Below, one piece after another: positions 1 through 12,757 of a stretch of 64,000 nucleotides of DNA; position 1 is the stretch's first letter; each line of letters opens with the position of its first letter. The position numbers and the translations under genes are program-made. The notes under the pieces are model-generated. The model searched no databases and was not told the origin of the DNA. It was given only the letters and a program-made list of their open reading frames with translations. This stretch comes from Paulownia fortunei (taxonomy: Eukaryota; Streptophyta; Magnoliopsida; Lamiales; Paulowniaceae). The stretch lies in NCBI GenBank assembly GCA_019321725.1, contig CM033124.1, positions 2,170,001 through 2,234,000 of the forward strand, given 5' to 3'.

Positions 1-3000
1 CTAAAAAATAGTTCCACAAATCAAGCAAACCACCCAAAAAAAAAATAAAAAAAGTTAAAAGTATAAATAAGTGTTCTAATTAGGGATATTAAATGAGGGC
101 GAATTTTTAAATTATAAACAGGTTTGGAGCGATTTTTATTTTTTATTTTTAAATTCATCTCGTCCCGAATTTATCCTGTTTAATTTATTTGTTTGTTTGT
201 TTTTAGCATATATATATCTATGTAATACTAATGTTTGAAAAATATATTTTTTTAAAGAATTTTAGTAATGTTATTTTTAAAATATATATTTATTATTATT
301 TTAAATTTATAAAATAAATAATGAATTTAGAGGGTCTAATCTGAATTGTCACCTCTAATAAAATATATTTTAAAATTTGACAAATCCACCTTAAATTTGT
401 CATGTTGCCATCAGTAGCTCTGAGACACAGGTATTTGTAATTTTTAAAACCAATTGATAATTAGACTTAAATATTTCTTCATAATTTTGAAACTATCCTA
501 TGCACAATATTTGGTCAAAAGTGGCAAGATGAGATGTACAAGCTTCCATGTGTTTCAAGAATTAATTTTGATTTGATTTTCCCAACTAGTCCTTTTCTCT
601 ATGCCCAATTCTTAGTAACATATTGTACAATAATTTATTGTTCAAACACTCAACTATGGTGAAACTTTTAGATATTTAAAAATGTTGAATATTTGAATTG
701 TCAAACTAATCATTATACAAGGCTTATTCCACCAAATTAGGTTAAGATTCTTGTAGTGTTTGGTGAGAGCTTCTACCAAGAGTTGATATAAATTGAAAAA
801 CTGAAATTTCATGTGTTTTGAGATTATGGTGAAAATGAATCGAATCGAGTAAAACACGTTATTTTTCAAATTTTATTGATTTTTTATTAATTTTTAAAAA
901 TTATGTTTAAATTTGATTTGATAGCTGATTAAGTAGAGATTGGACAAGTTTTAATTGATTCGAATATGAATCGAGTTTAAATAGTTTGATATTTTTGTAC
1001 CTAGTTTTTTATTTTTTACTAATCAAGTTGACTTCGAACGAGTTTCAAATTTTATCGAACGAAAAAATATGTTCAGGTTTTAAATAAATTTTTAATAATT
1101 AATTTCGAATCAAATATTTAATAACTTAGTTAATTTTTCAACCTATTTGAGGTGAAAGATTAGTGGAGCGTATTAGTGTTAATTGACCCCAGAAATGGAT
1201 TCAATTGTTTACAAAATTATGCCAAATGAAAATTTGATTAGTGTCAGAGATAAGGTTGCAGTTGGAGATATGCTCATAATAATTGATTAATTACTAAGAT
1301 TAATACAAATTTGTTGATACTAAGATTCATAAAATAATAATGAATTTAATTGTATAGAGCAATAATTTAGAAAAAAAGAGTTGTACTGATCATTTATCTT
1401 CTCAATGCATTTTTAGTTTATATTATTCTTTTTGAATTTTGTATTTAATCATTGTTCTCATATAGTAAGTTGTTAAGTTTATATATGAAGTATTATAAAT
1501 ATCTTTTTGAGATTTTTTTTATTTTATAAATACTCCTTAATGAGTACAATTTGTAAAATAAAAATAAATACCAATAAGGTATTTATAATATATACATTGA
1601 AATGAATTTTTTAAAAAATAGTTCAAATTTTAAGAATATTTTTTATAATTAAAAAATAAATAAATTAATAGGTGACCAAACAATTTGGTCAGAAATTGGA
1701 TAATTTTTCCAATTAATTTTTAAATAATCATAATTTAAAAAAAAAAATAGATCAAAGTCAAACATGCCGTTATTATATTTTCCTTTGTGTTTAAGTTTAT
1801 AGTGCGCGACATTGCTAGTTAACTAGTTATTGTCGCTTGTGAAGTGAGTCAAACAAAGGACTTTTCTAAGACTAAGACTAGGTGTGTGAGTGACAAAGAC
1901 AACATCAAAGAAAAGTTATTTTAATAAAAGTATCTTAACATGATCATATAATAATAGGAAGGAAGAAAAGAACAAGAATGACAATGTGAGGATGTGGGGT
2001 CTTAACTTAAGCCCTAAGGTAGTGTTGAATCGATTTTATGGATTTATATATTGAGGGTAGCTTGGACACAATTTAGTTAATTTATGAAACGAAATTGAAA
2101 TCGAAATTTTAATTTGTAATGAAATTAAATTGAAAATTTTAATTTTTGATTTTTGATTTTTAATTTTTTAATTTTTTGGTTTTTGGTTCACTTTTTATTT
2201 TTGATTTTTGATTTCGATTAATCGAACTAAATCAAAAATTGAATTACTATATTATATATAGTTTTTATATTATATTTTTATACTTGTTATTTATTTTTAT
2301 ACTTTTTTTTATTTTTCTTACCCAAATTAAAAATAAAAAATAAAAAATATATTTCTCTTTCTCTTTTTTATTTTTTATCTATTTTTTATTTTTTATAAGA
2401 ATTCAATTAATTGAAAAAGCGCATTAGAAAATAAAAAAAATTAGATTATAACCAAACTAAACCAAATCAATTAATTTATTTTGATTTTCTATATAAAATT
2501 TTGATTATCCGAAATTTTGATATATTCGTTCAGTTCGGTGCGGTTTGACCGAATGACCACCCTTATCAATTTTATGGTATTTGCTTGACAAATGGAAATC
2601 ATATCTATTACCAATTTCCTTCATTATATATACTATGTTTGTTCCAAAATTATGTACTCTATTTGACTCATATATAATTTTAAATAAAGTTAGAAAAATG
2701 AGAAAAATTAAGTAAAAAATAGTGGTTGGAAGATAGGGGTGTCAGTTACGACTAAAAGTGAAAGTGAGAGTAATTTTAGAAAAAATATTTTCATGTTTCA
2801 AAAAGAAAATAAAGGAAATAAAATTAAAATAGAGAGAGTGAATTTGGATATGTTAAATTACTTAGTTTTATGAATAATTTTGAAAATATAAAACTCCTAT
2901 TTAGAAAATAGAATTTTAATTTGAAATATTAATAAAATAAAAACAATAAATTTGAGAGAGATGGGAACTACAAAATGAATCAATATCACCAAGAAAACGT

Positions 3001-4064
3001 GTAGATGAAGTTATGGATGATGTGTTTGTGAGGGTAAAATAGTACATTTGGAACAAAAAATTGACACTTCACCAAGAAAAAGAATATCTAGGACTTGCAC
3101 GTGTAATTCCACCCCGAGTAGAACTCCTATTATCTGGCGTTAGTCAAACCATGTGCTGATGGTGGCGCTTGGCCCACCACAAGCAAATTACATTTCTTCT
3201 ATAGCCACGCTGATGCACAATATTTCTGGCGTAAGGACCAACAAAAAATTTTCAATTATGGGGGGAATAGTAAAAGCTCTTCCTGGAAATATCACCTTGC
3301 CTAAAAAATGACGGTCGATGTTTTCTTTGTGGCAACCCCTAACTCCACATGTTTCAGTGATTGTGTATTGATCAAATTTATTTTTCTGTGGATAGTGGTT
3401 TAATAAGTCGAATTAGTTTAATTATCCGTAGAATTGATTTAATTGTTGATCTTGTAAGGTCTAAGTAAAATTTTACTATATTTTTTTATATTATATAAAA
3501 TAATAATATAATAAATTATTTGCTACTAAAATTTAGCTAAATATATTTAAAAAATCTTATAAACTCCTATATATTATAAATATTTTTAAAATTTATAATA
3601 TGTTAGAATTTACTTTAAAAATAAATTGTTAAAGCATTTGATAAAATAAGTTTATGAATCTTTTAAGATGTTAATAATTAAATTTATCAAAATTAAATAA
3701 ATTTATTAAAATTAGTTTTTATTTGAAAATAAGTTAGAATCTCCTTACTTTTTAAAAAATAATTTATAAGATCCTAATATTTTATTTTGAGAATTTATAA
3801 ATTATTTTTTTAAAAAAAATTACTAAACTTTTTAAAAGATCTTATAAGTTCAACAAACACACTCTAACAAACATTCAACCAAAAAACATCTAATAAGCCC
3901 ATAATCCAAATAAACAGCATATACATATACATATATATAATCAAATATAAATTTAAATTTTCTAAAAAAAAAGGTTTTTAATTGATTTTTGACCCGTTTA
4001 ATCGATATTCAATTAATCAAAGCCAACCGAATTGAATTGACCGTCAATTTGCTATTAAATCGAA
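1..4064. other. AT-rich intergenic sequence, no gene seen
   Basis: No open reading frame here resembles a protein I recognise, and runs of A and T dominate. Around 2020-2560 there is a degenerate stretch rich in permutations of 'aattttgattt' and 'aaatcgaa', ending in 'gcggtttgaccgaatgacc'. It looks like an old dispersed repeat, but I can define no terminal repeats or duplicated target. The 71-aa reading frame on the minus strand at 654-869 is of the kind expected by chance. Confidence 0.6.
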
Positions 4065-4072
4065 TAGTTCGA

Positions 4073-5365
4073 CAGAGGCGGAGGGAGGGAGGAGAGTGGG
4101 TACAATCCCCTTCCCCCTTTTTTACAAATATATTTTTTGTTTACAAAATTTAATAAAATTAAATTTTTTTGCCCCATTTGAATTATGAAGTTATATCAGT
4201 TGCCTCTCATCAAAGTTTTATAATTTTAATATGTAAATTTAAATATATTTTAAATTATTTGAAACTTCATTTTTTTTTAAATTTTTGGTGATTATTATTA
4301 ATATAAAGTGTTAAAAGATTCTTGTACTATTAAAATTTTGTTATGATTTTATCTCTATAAATATGATTTATATTAGTCAAATTATTGTCATTTTTTATGC
4401 TTATTTGTTAGTTTTTAACTTATTTAATTCTATTTTTTTTACTTATTATTTAAGATTATTCTAATTTTCATATTGCAATAAATCATAAATGTAGGTTTTT
4501 TAGAATACATTTTATTTTGTTAATGATTATGAAATAATATTTAAATATTTACAATAGTTTTTGGAAGCAAACTTGATTGACAAATATATTTTTGGCATGT
4601 TACTATAAATTTTTATAACGTGAAGAATTATTTTTATTTAAATAATAGTTATCTTTCACAATAAAAATAATTAAGAATTTTATTAATTTTTTAATATATT
4701 TTTAATTCATTATTTTCTTACAATATTTTTTTATTTATATTTATATAATTTATTTATTTTATTAAATTTTTTTTATCTAATACTTTGCGTTTCATTTATT
4801 TTTCATTTTTGTTTGGTCCAATAAGAATTAGATTGTGATTTCATTTTTATTATAGTTTGAAATATGATTTAACAATATCATAGTTAGAACATTAAAATTC
4901 ATTTATTTTGTTGAAAACTTTTCCTCAAGTAATGTTTTACAAATGTGTAGCGACTTATATAAAGTGCATTTTATTTAAAAAATAATTTTTATTTTTTACA
5001 ATAATAAGATAATTTTGAATACTTAATAATGACTAATAAAATTATAATAAAACTGTGAAAGTTACTTTAATATACGAATTATATTTTCTAACTTTGTAAG
5101 TTAATTTTTATTTTGTATTATATTGAATTAGAATTGATTTTTATTTTCAATTAGAAATTATTTTTTTTGTTCGAATACTTATGCAAATATGATATGTATG
5201 AAAAATTTATGTATAAATATAATATTTTTATTTATAATTGTATTTATTTTTTAATAATAATTAATACAAAAATTACAATAAAAAAATATTTTTATAAATA
5301 AAAAAATAATTAATATTATATTTTTGATGATTTGTCTTCTATACTCAAAACCTGACTCTGCCTTT
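4073..5365. mobile_element. Possible degenerate hAT-like non-autonomous element
   Basis: The left end starts CAGAGGCGGAGGG. The right end, read on the minus strand, contains GGCAGAGTCAGG, so both ends share a GGCGGAG/GGCAGAG core like the shorter element at 21.8 kb. Flanking 8-mers TAGTTCGA (4065-4072) and TAGTCCAA (5366-5373) agree at 6 of 8 positions, which fits an old 8-bp hAT target duplication. The interior is AT-rich with no transposase reading frame. The ends were picked by eye and the termini are poor, so this is tentative. Confidence 0.35.
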
Positions 5366-5373
5366 TAGTCCAA

Positions 5374-7360
5374 TCCAAATTTTAAAGCAATGATCGAACT
5401 TGTTAAGGATCCGAATCACAAAACCGGTTTAACATATGAGGTTTATTCGAACACTATTTGATATCCAAATTCAATCCCATCTCTTTCCTGTCGAGGTTTA
5501 AAATTCAAGTTTGGTACATAAATTTTGTTATTAATATAATTTGATATTAATATATAATTATTTGTAAATAATCTAAATGGTATATGAGTTTTATTGTTAA
5601 TGTTAAGTTGGAACTTGAGTATTTAGAGATGCTCTGACAGATACTCGGATTTTGTGATAAATAAACTTTATTTCAATTATCAATTACCAAATATTTATGA
5701 TGATGGATATATTCTCGTAAATCCTAATTTAATTACAAGTATCCATTTAATCTTCTAAAACATAAAATCAATCAATATAATAAAATTACAGATAGTAATA
5801 ACAAACAACTATAGAAGTTAGATATGTAAAAATAATCATTGTCTGATAACATAGTTTTAAATAAAATACATTTGGATAGGGAATGATAGAGTTAAAAATA
5901 AAAATAAAAAATTATGAGTTGAGATTTGTAAATTAAATTTCTAGAAATTTTGTGATTTAAGATAAAAAAATAAATAGAGAATAAAATGAACAAAACGCAA
6001 TAAAAGCAAATCAAATTATTTTCTTCATTCTTTTACTTTAAAAAAATAAAAAAATTGATCTCATAAATTTTTATTTTTGAAACTATGGTTCCCTTCATGT
6101 GTACTTTAACTTTTAACTTTTGTTATCAAACTATGATTATTTAAATATTTTATTAATATTATTATTTATTATTACTCAATACATAGTTTTACTTTTATAT
6201 CATATAATGTATTTAATCATATGAATATATTATGAAAAATTAAATAAATACTTGTAATTAATAAGGATTTAAAAAGGTATATTTGTTATTGTAAATAGAC
6301 ATAGAATTGAATGTAGTGTATTTAATATGTATTAATTTGATATTTATAATAAATTTAGGTATTAATTAAAATATTTTAAAATCTTATATATCAATTTGAC
6401 ATTAAAGGCAAAACTCGTATCCATTATATTAGGACTGATCTTTCCTAAATAATGAGTCCACATACTAAACATGCCGTTAAGTTTTATATTATGGCAAAAT
6501 ACATAAACCCTTAAATATTGTATAAAATTACACTGAATGTAATAAATTTATATAGTTTTTAGTATATTTAAAATATTTTGCACTCCAATCAATTTTAATT
6601 TTTTTTAATTATAAAGAATATTTTAATTTATATATTTTTTTAAAAAGTAATTCATAACTTAAGTAATTTAAATTTTGAAAAATTGATTATTTAATTTCAA
6701 AATTAAGTATTAATTATATAATTTGAATGTATTTTGAAGTCTTTTGGATAAAGATGAATAAGTATATTTTTGTAAACTTAATTTAGATATATATTTATAT
6801 ATAAAATGAATAAAAGTAATTTATGCATTTTTAATTAAAATGGTCTAAAGTTTATTGAAATATATCTTTGTTTAATTTAAAAAATAAATATCTAAGTAAC
6901 AATGGAGATATACTTATTTATTAATATCCGAAAGAGTTCAAAATTTATTTTGAATTCAAATAATCAAAATATTTTTTTCTTGTTTATTTTTTTTGAGTAT
7001 TTATTATACCTTTTATTATTTTATTTTTTTAAAAATTTGAATTACTTAAGTTATTAATTATTTTATAATTAAAAAATAAAATAAAATTTGGGGTGAAAAA
7101 TATTTTAAATATACTAAAAAATATATAAATTTATTACATTGAAGATAATTTTATCCAAATATTTAATATAGTGGGTAAATATTATATTTGTAATTTAACG
7201 GAATTGTTTGCAAATAGGAGAATTTATATATTTTTCTCATAGAGTAAATATTATATATATAAATTTAGAAATATTTACGATCATACATGAAATTCAAGGA
7301 TTTATGTATTTTGCCTTTTATATTATTGCAACAATAAAATTTATTTAATAATATCCTGGA
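5374..7360. other. AT-rich intergenic sequence upstream of the NAC gene
   Basis: I see no gene, RNA or clear repeat here. The sequence is almost entirely A/T until about 7355, where base composition changes sharply at the promoter and 5' leader of the NAC gene. Confidence 0.6.
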
Positions 7361-7435
7361 ATGATGAGTCCATATAACAATGCGATCCAACCCGACCCAA
7401 ACTGGCATCACAGTACCACGGTTCACACGTGCGCC

Positions 7436-7441
7436 AATGTG
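7436..7441 (+). promoter_or_regulatory. G-box (CACGTG) upstream of the NAC gene
   Basis: A perfect palindromic CACGTG lies about 245 bp upstream of the NAC start codon, inside the first GC-richer block after the AT-rich intergenic DNA. G-boxes bind bZIP and bHLH factors in plants and are common in stress-responsive promoters. Whether this one lies upstream of the transcription start or in the leader cannot be told from sequence. Functional relevance is inferred only from position. Confidence 0.35.
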
Positions 7442-7683
7442 ACCAGAATCAGATCACAGCCCCGTCACCGACAGCTTGCCCTAACATACCCCCAATTCAA
7501 TAAAATAATCTGCAAAGCTCACTCTTCGTCTTCCTCTAAAACCCCAACCCCAACCCCAATGGCAACTCCCTTCTTTCAAGTCCATTGAACACCCCCGCCC
7601 CCAACCACCAACCAACCACCCACCCACCAAAACCTACCTTTGAATCCTCAGAATTCAAAACCCTTCGTTTCTCTAATTTATGC

Positions 7684-10600
7684 ATGGCAATGGAGTCAAA
7701 AACGGGCAAGAAGAAGTCATCGTTATCGTCGAGTATGCTGGGGCCTGGTTTCCGATTCCATCCGACTGACGAGGAATTGGTACGGTACTATTTGAGGCGA
7801 AAAATCTTCGGGAAAGCGTTTCGATTAGATGCTATTTCTGAGATCGATATTTACAAGGCGGAGCCTTGGGATCTTCCCTGTATGCCCCTCTCAAACCCCT
7901 CTTTCTGTGTTTTTTTGTGCGTCTATGTGTGTTTGTGTTTATTCGTAGATTTGTTGACTGAAAAGGTTGGGTTTTGTCTATGAGGTGTATAATTGTGGTG
8001 ATGGTGGTATTTATAAGCTCTGTTAGTCTGTCAAAACCTAATTGTTAGTCATGATCTTGGTCTTTGTTCCTCTTTATTTATAAAATTTCGATTATATTTA
8101 AGGAATTTCGAATTTGTTACAGTAACTATCGACTGTTTGATGGATAAATGGTTTCTTTTCCTCCAATCCTTTGACTAGTTTTGAAGAATGTAGTTAACAT
8201 GGTTGTACAAGTTGTATCATTTTCTAAGAATATGTGAAAATTTTAATTATTCTAATACCTATTGTGGTGGTAAGTTGTTCAAAGCAATAATTGTTGACTT
8301 CATAGATGAAATGGATAATGAGGGAAAACAAGTCAAGCTTCCCTCTAATTTCTTTCTGCAGTGAAGATGGTGAATTTTAGATTCTTAGAATTTTTCAAGT
8401 GTGTGATTGGATATAATAGCAAAATAATGCATAAAAAGCACTCCTTAACTCATGTTGCTTCACATTTTCTGTGTATTTTCTTCTGAATGACCATATATCC
8501 ATGTACATCTCTATTTATCTCCACGTCTGTGTATGTATGATTTAACTGATAAGTTTTGCATCACACATGTAACTTTTGTTGATTGTGTATTTCATTATCT
8601 CCAAGAATGAAATGAGTTGTGATTGTGGGTCATTCTAGACATGTCGAAGCTGAAGACCAGAGATTTGGAGTGGTATTTCTTCAGTGTGCTGGACAAGAAG
8701 TATGGTAATGGAGCAAGGACAAACCGGGCAACTGAAAAAGGGTATTGGAAGACTACAGGAAAGGACAGGGCTGTCTATCATAAAACGCAGATTGTAGGGA
8801 TGAAGAAAACTCTTGTTTATCATAGTGGACGGGCCCCAAAGGGTCAGAGGACTAACTGGGTCATGCATGAGTACAGGCTTGCTGACTTGGAGTTGGAGAC
8901 TGCTGGAATTACTCAGGTGGGTTGTATTGGTTGCATGATCATGTTTCATGAGTTTTATAGTACTCTTTGACCATGCCCGAGGACATGATTCTAGTTGGGA
9001 GCATTAGCATGGACGATGAATGGCCAGGAAACTTACACATTACCTCAGGGTAGGTCTGAAGGAAAGAAAATAATATGATTACTGATTTTTGGGGATACGG
9101 ATGCTGGAATAAGTTGGGACTTGTCAGTTGAAAAAGGACAATAAATCAATATCTTTGAATCTGACTTGAGATGACATTGTCATCTTATTTCCATTTGTAT
9201 TATTACTGTGATCATCATAATAGCAATTTCTATAGTAAAAATAATTTATAACTCTATTTGAGACAAATCTATTGGTCTTATATCCTTTTTGCAACATCCC
9301 AAACTAAGGCCCCATTTTTTAACATGTTCAAAAACTATGATGTGATTCTATTGATTTTCAGCCACTTTTTGAGGGGAAATTGTTTAAAGATACAAGTTTC
9401 AGTTTTTTAAATTTCATGTAAAACTCCCTAGAGTAAAAAAAGACCCATAGAAATGAGATGGAGGGAGTATTATGGTAATCTTTATCGTCATTAAAAAACA
9501 GTCTCTGAAGACTGTATTATTATTACATTTCTTGAACTAATATTTTGTTATTGGTATAACTTTTGTGGAGAAGGATGCATTTGTGCTCTGCCGAGTCTTT
9601 CAGAAGAGTGGTTCGGGACCAAAGAATGGTGAACAGTATGGGGCACCATTTGTGGAAGAGGAATGGGATGATGATGAGTTGGAATTGGTCGACGAAGATG
9701 AAGCTACAGAGGAAGTTGACTTTGGTGATGATGTCTGTTTGGACGGCCATGATCTTCAGCAGGTTTGTACTCTTACCCGTACTCTTTTTTTGTTGAATTT
9801 GGTCCACCCCCACAAAACATCTACATGCCTATACAGCTCAATCCTTTTATCTCCCCCTCAACCAACTGCTCAACAAAAAAATAATTATAGAAATAGGAAT
9901 GATGTATGAGAAAGCCCCAAAGACTGAATATTGTCATGGGATTTCTTAAATGAATCTGAAACATAAATGGGCAAGAAGTAAAGGGACATAGTGATGGTTC
10001 TGCTATGTTGAGGTGACTATTTCATAATGCAGTATTTGGGGTGACAGTTATTTGGTGACTATTCTGGATTTCAGCCTACTTTGTTGGATATTGCTTCACA
10101 TTTCCTAGTTCCATCCTCTCTTTACATAAAGTTGCAAGATACTGCTGTCAGATATGAGCTCATCAAATGAATTATCATGTACCGAATTAATATTGTTTTT
10201 TTATTTTACTTTTTGGGACATTCTTGTTGAGTATTTAAGTTGTTTGATGACCTTTATCGATCATGCTGCCACCCTTTGCCTAACATTCTATCCTCATTTT
10301 GTGTTTCCTGATAATTAAGTATTGAAATAAAAGTTTATTGAGTTAAGATCTGATGTTGAGCTTCCAACTAAAGGTGAAAATATCTTTAACTTGGAATTTA
10401 ATATGAGAAGCCTTTCTTCTGAAGTAGCATTCATTTCATGATCATCTTATGGTAATGTGCTTCTTTGTGCCAGATTCTTGGGTCAGATGTTCCATCGAAC
10501 ACTGCTCCTCTTCCGCAATATGCAGGTGGCAGCTATGTTGAGGAAGCCACAGAGTCTTTTAATGATACCCAAAATCTCTTGGTGTGTGCAGGCGATCAAT

Positions 10601-11727
10601 ATAGTGAACCTAAGCATTCTGATGATAACAACGTATATAGTTTGCCTGCTTCATATGATATGGATGTTAAAGCAGTCAAGCAGGAGTACATTGGTGAATG
10701 CAGCAAATCTGGGAATTCTGTGGATATGGATTACTTACTTGATGAGCCATACCTGGATTCTTCTGATAACCTTCAAGATGGCGATGGTAGATCCGTGGAA
10801 GCTAATGATCTCTCAAATCCCATTGAAACTTGTGCCGCCTCCTTTGATATGGTTGAGGAATACCTTACATTCTCTGATGCCAATGATGATAACTCACTGT
10901 ACTTCGCATATGATCCTGCCTTGATGCTGGGAAGTGAGGATCTTGTTTCTGATCAAACATTGCTTCCTCAGAAGGTAAAGCTACATCACGAATTTCCTTG
11001 CGTTTACCATATTCACTTTGAAATACAGTACTTAAACTTGGTTCCTTTTTGGCCAGGAACCGGGCGAAGGAACTGAGCAAGCTATTTTGCCGAGTGGACA
11101 ACTTATTGACAATAACAACAATGATGCAGCACCATCTTCTGATAAGCAAGAGACGGCAAAATGTCAATCAGGTACTGAAATTCTAGTTTTGCACACTCTA
11201 GTTATTGCCTAGCAGTGGATCTAGCACTACTTACATCTGTGAGCAGTGTGCACATGCATGTGCTATTAACATTTTGATATATTTTGAGGCGATCTTATTT
11301 GGTTTCATAAGTTGCAGATTTTCAGTATCCATTTGTCAAACAGGCAAGTCAAATGTTGGGCAGCATCCCTGCTCCGCCGGCATTTGCTGCAGAATATCCT
11401 TCCAAAGATGCAGCTCTTCGTCTCAATTCTGTTCCTCAATCTTCCAGTTCAGTGCATGTTACTGCTGGCATGATTCAAATAAGAAACTTGAATATGGGTG
11501 GCAATGGGACAGACCGGTCTTCTGGCAAGCATGAGAACTTCAACATTATTCTTTCTTTTGGCTTTTCACGAGGTGATGATGGCTCTTCCAGTTTGGAATC
11601 AAGTGTTAGCATACTTCCAGGGAAGACTGTTTCTACAATCTCTAGGGGTTGGCTCTACTTCATGTTTTTTTCGGTCCTAATTCTCTCCATGAGCGTCAAA
11701 ATTGGGACCTATATATGTGCCAATTAA
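7684..11727 (+). CDS. Membrane-tethered NAC transcription factor (NAC053/NAC078-like, NTL type)
   Basis: Six exons with GT-AG introns: 7684-7879, 8639-8916, 9574-9762, 10474-10974, 11057-11171 and 11318-11727, giving 562 aa. The NAC domain covers about residues 20-170: [15 protein letters not shown], then [54 protein letters not shown] and [10 protein letters not shown]. The middle is acidic. Near the C terminus are [16 protein letters not shown] and [10 protein letters not shown], hallmarks of the NAC053/NAC078 (NTL4/NTL11) clade as I recall it. The last 26 residues form one hydrophobic segment ([18 protein letters not shown]) with a very short tail. Known members sit in a membrane, are released by cleavage, and act in proteasome- and oxidative-stress transcription; that role here is inferred. 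The exon 3 acceptor could also be 3 nt earlier (9571), adding Lys. Residues after PWDLP read YM where the family has DK. An upstream in-frame extension lacks an ATG, so 7684 is chosen as start. The gene is convergent with NADP-MDH. Confidence 0.93.
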
Positions 11728-12757
11728 AGTCTCATAGGGTGGTCCTCCAACGCCCTAATACAATTGCATGGGCCAAAAGTTCATCTAAACTTGCTAGATG
11801 TCTTCTACTGTTTTAACTTATGAAGTTACACATAGCACATTTTATTAATTGATTAGTGTTTTAGTACTTGGGATAAAATAGGATTGGAGCACAGTCTTGT
11901 TGACTGATTTATAATGTCAGCGAATACTGTTTTAGATTTCTAGTTGTACTGAGTCCTGGATTATGAGACAGCTGCTATCTTGGAAGCACTTGAAGAATTT
12001 AGTGCGCCTCCTCTTGTTATGCCTTTGACTAGATTATGGTGAGGGGTGGAAATCCAGGTTCTATTCTAGCCAGGAAATGCAAGCGGGTTGAGACCTTGAG
12101 ACTGTTGGTGCCTTTTCATATTCTACTGTCCATGACAATATTCACTTGATTGTTAGTTGCCCTGTCTTTCTCTCTCTCTCTCTCTGTGTTAAACAAACAC
12201 CGATTATGCCTTGAGCAAATTCTCTTTAGCATTGGTAATTGCACAATGCAGACTGTACCATTTATATTTGCAGCCTCACAGGTAAAGGTAAGTAGAAATC
12301 CATTAGGAATGGAATGGGTTTAGTGATTATCTTACATGAGCTTTATGATGGGCTTGGTACATGCTGCATGGGGCTCTAAGCGTGAGAAGTAAAGACTGCA
12401 ATGTACCAGAGACAATGCTGCTGGGTTTCACTTCAACTGGTAAGATATTGAGTGAGTTGATGGACGCATTCATACTTGCAAGATTCCATTGGCGACTGTA
12501 ACTATCATAACCACTAACCAGGCCATAAGCAACAGAAGTTCAGAAAAAGAAGGCGCTCCAAACCAGAATGCAAGTGATGTCATGCATAACAAACAGCTGC
12601 AGGAATAAGGCAGCCACATGAAATAAGTTCAGAATTTATCAAATGGGCTCCAAATGCTCCCATTATTAGTATAGATGTGTTGGTCGATGGCATGCTATTC
12701 TACATAATCACAGCAAAGAGTGGCATGAGACGTGTTCTTTCGTCTGGTCGACTGGCT
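11728..12757. other. Convergent 3' region between the NAC and NADP-MDH genes
   Basis: About 1.03 kb separates the two stop codons and should hold both 3' UTRs. A (TC)n microsatellite lies at 12168-12185. No further coding exon of either gene is visible. The short plus-strand reading frame at 12677-12877 overlaps the last NADP-MDH exon antisense and is a shadow. Confidence 0.6.

Noticed and set aside
2020..2565. Possible transposon in the degenerate 'aattttgattt' region
   Set aside because: It looks repetitive and ends in a motif seen in plant repeats, but no inverted ends, duplication or coding sequence could be defined.
7361..7588. 75-aa plus-strand frame just before the NAC gene
   Set aside because: It lies in the promoter/leader region, has no recognisable motif and is followed by the real start at 7684. 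A small upstream peptide cannot be excluded but nothing supports it.
7585..7683. Upstream in-frame extension of the NAC protein
   Set aside because: It would begin at a non-ATG codon and adds a Pro/His/Thr-rich stretch not seen in the family; the ATG at 7684 gives a normal N terminus.
10457..10924. 155-aa plus-strand frame
   Set aside because: It overlaps NAC exon 4 in another frame and has no family features; it is a shadow.
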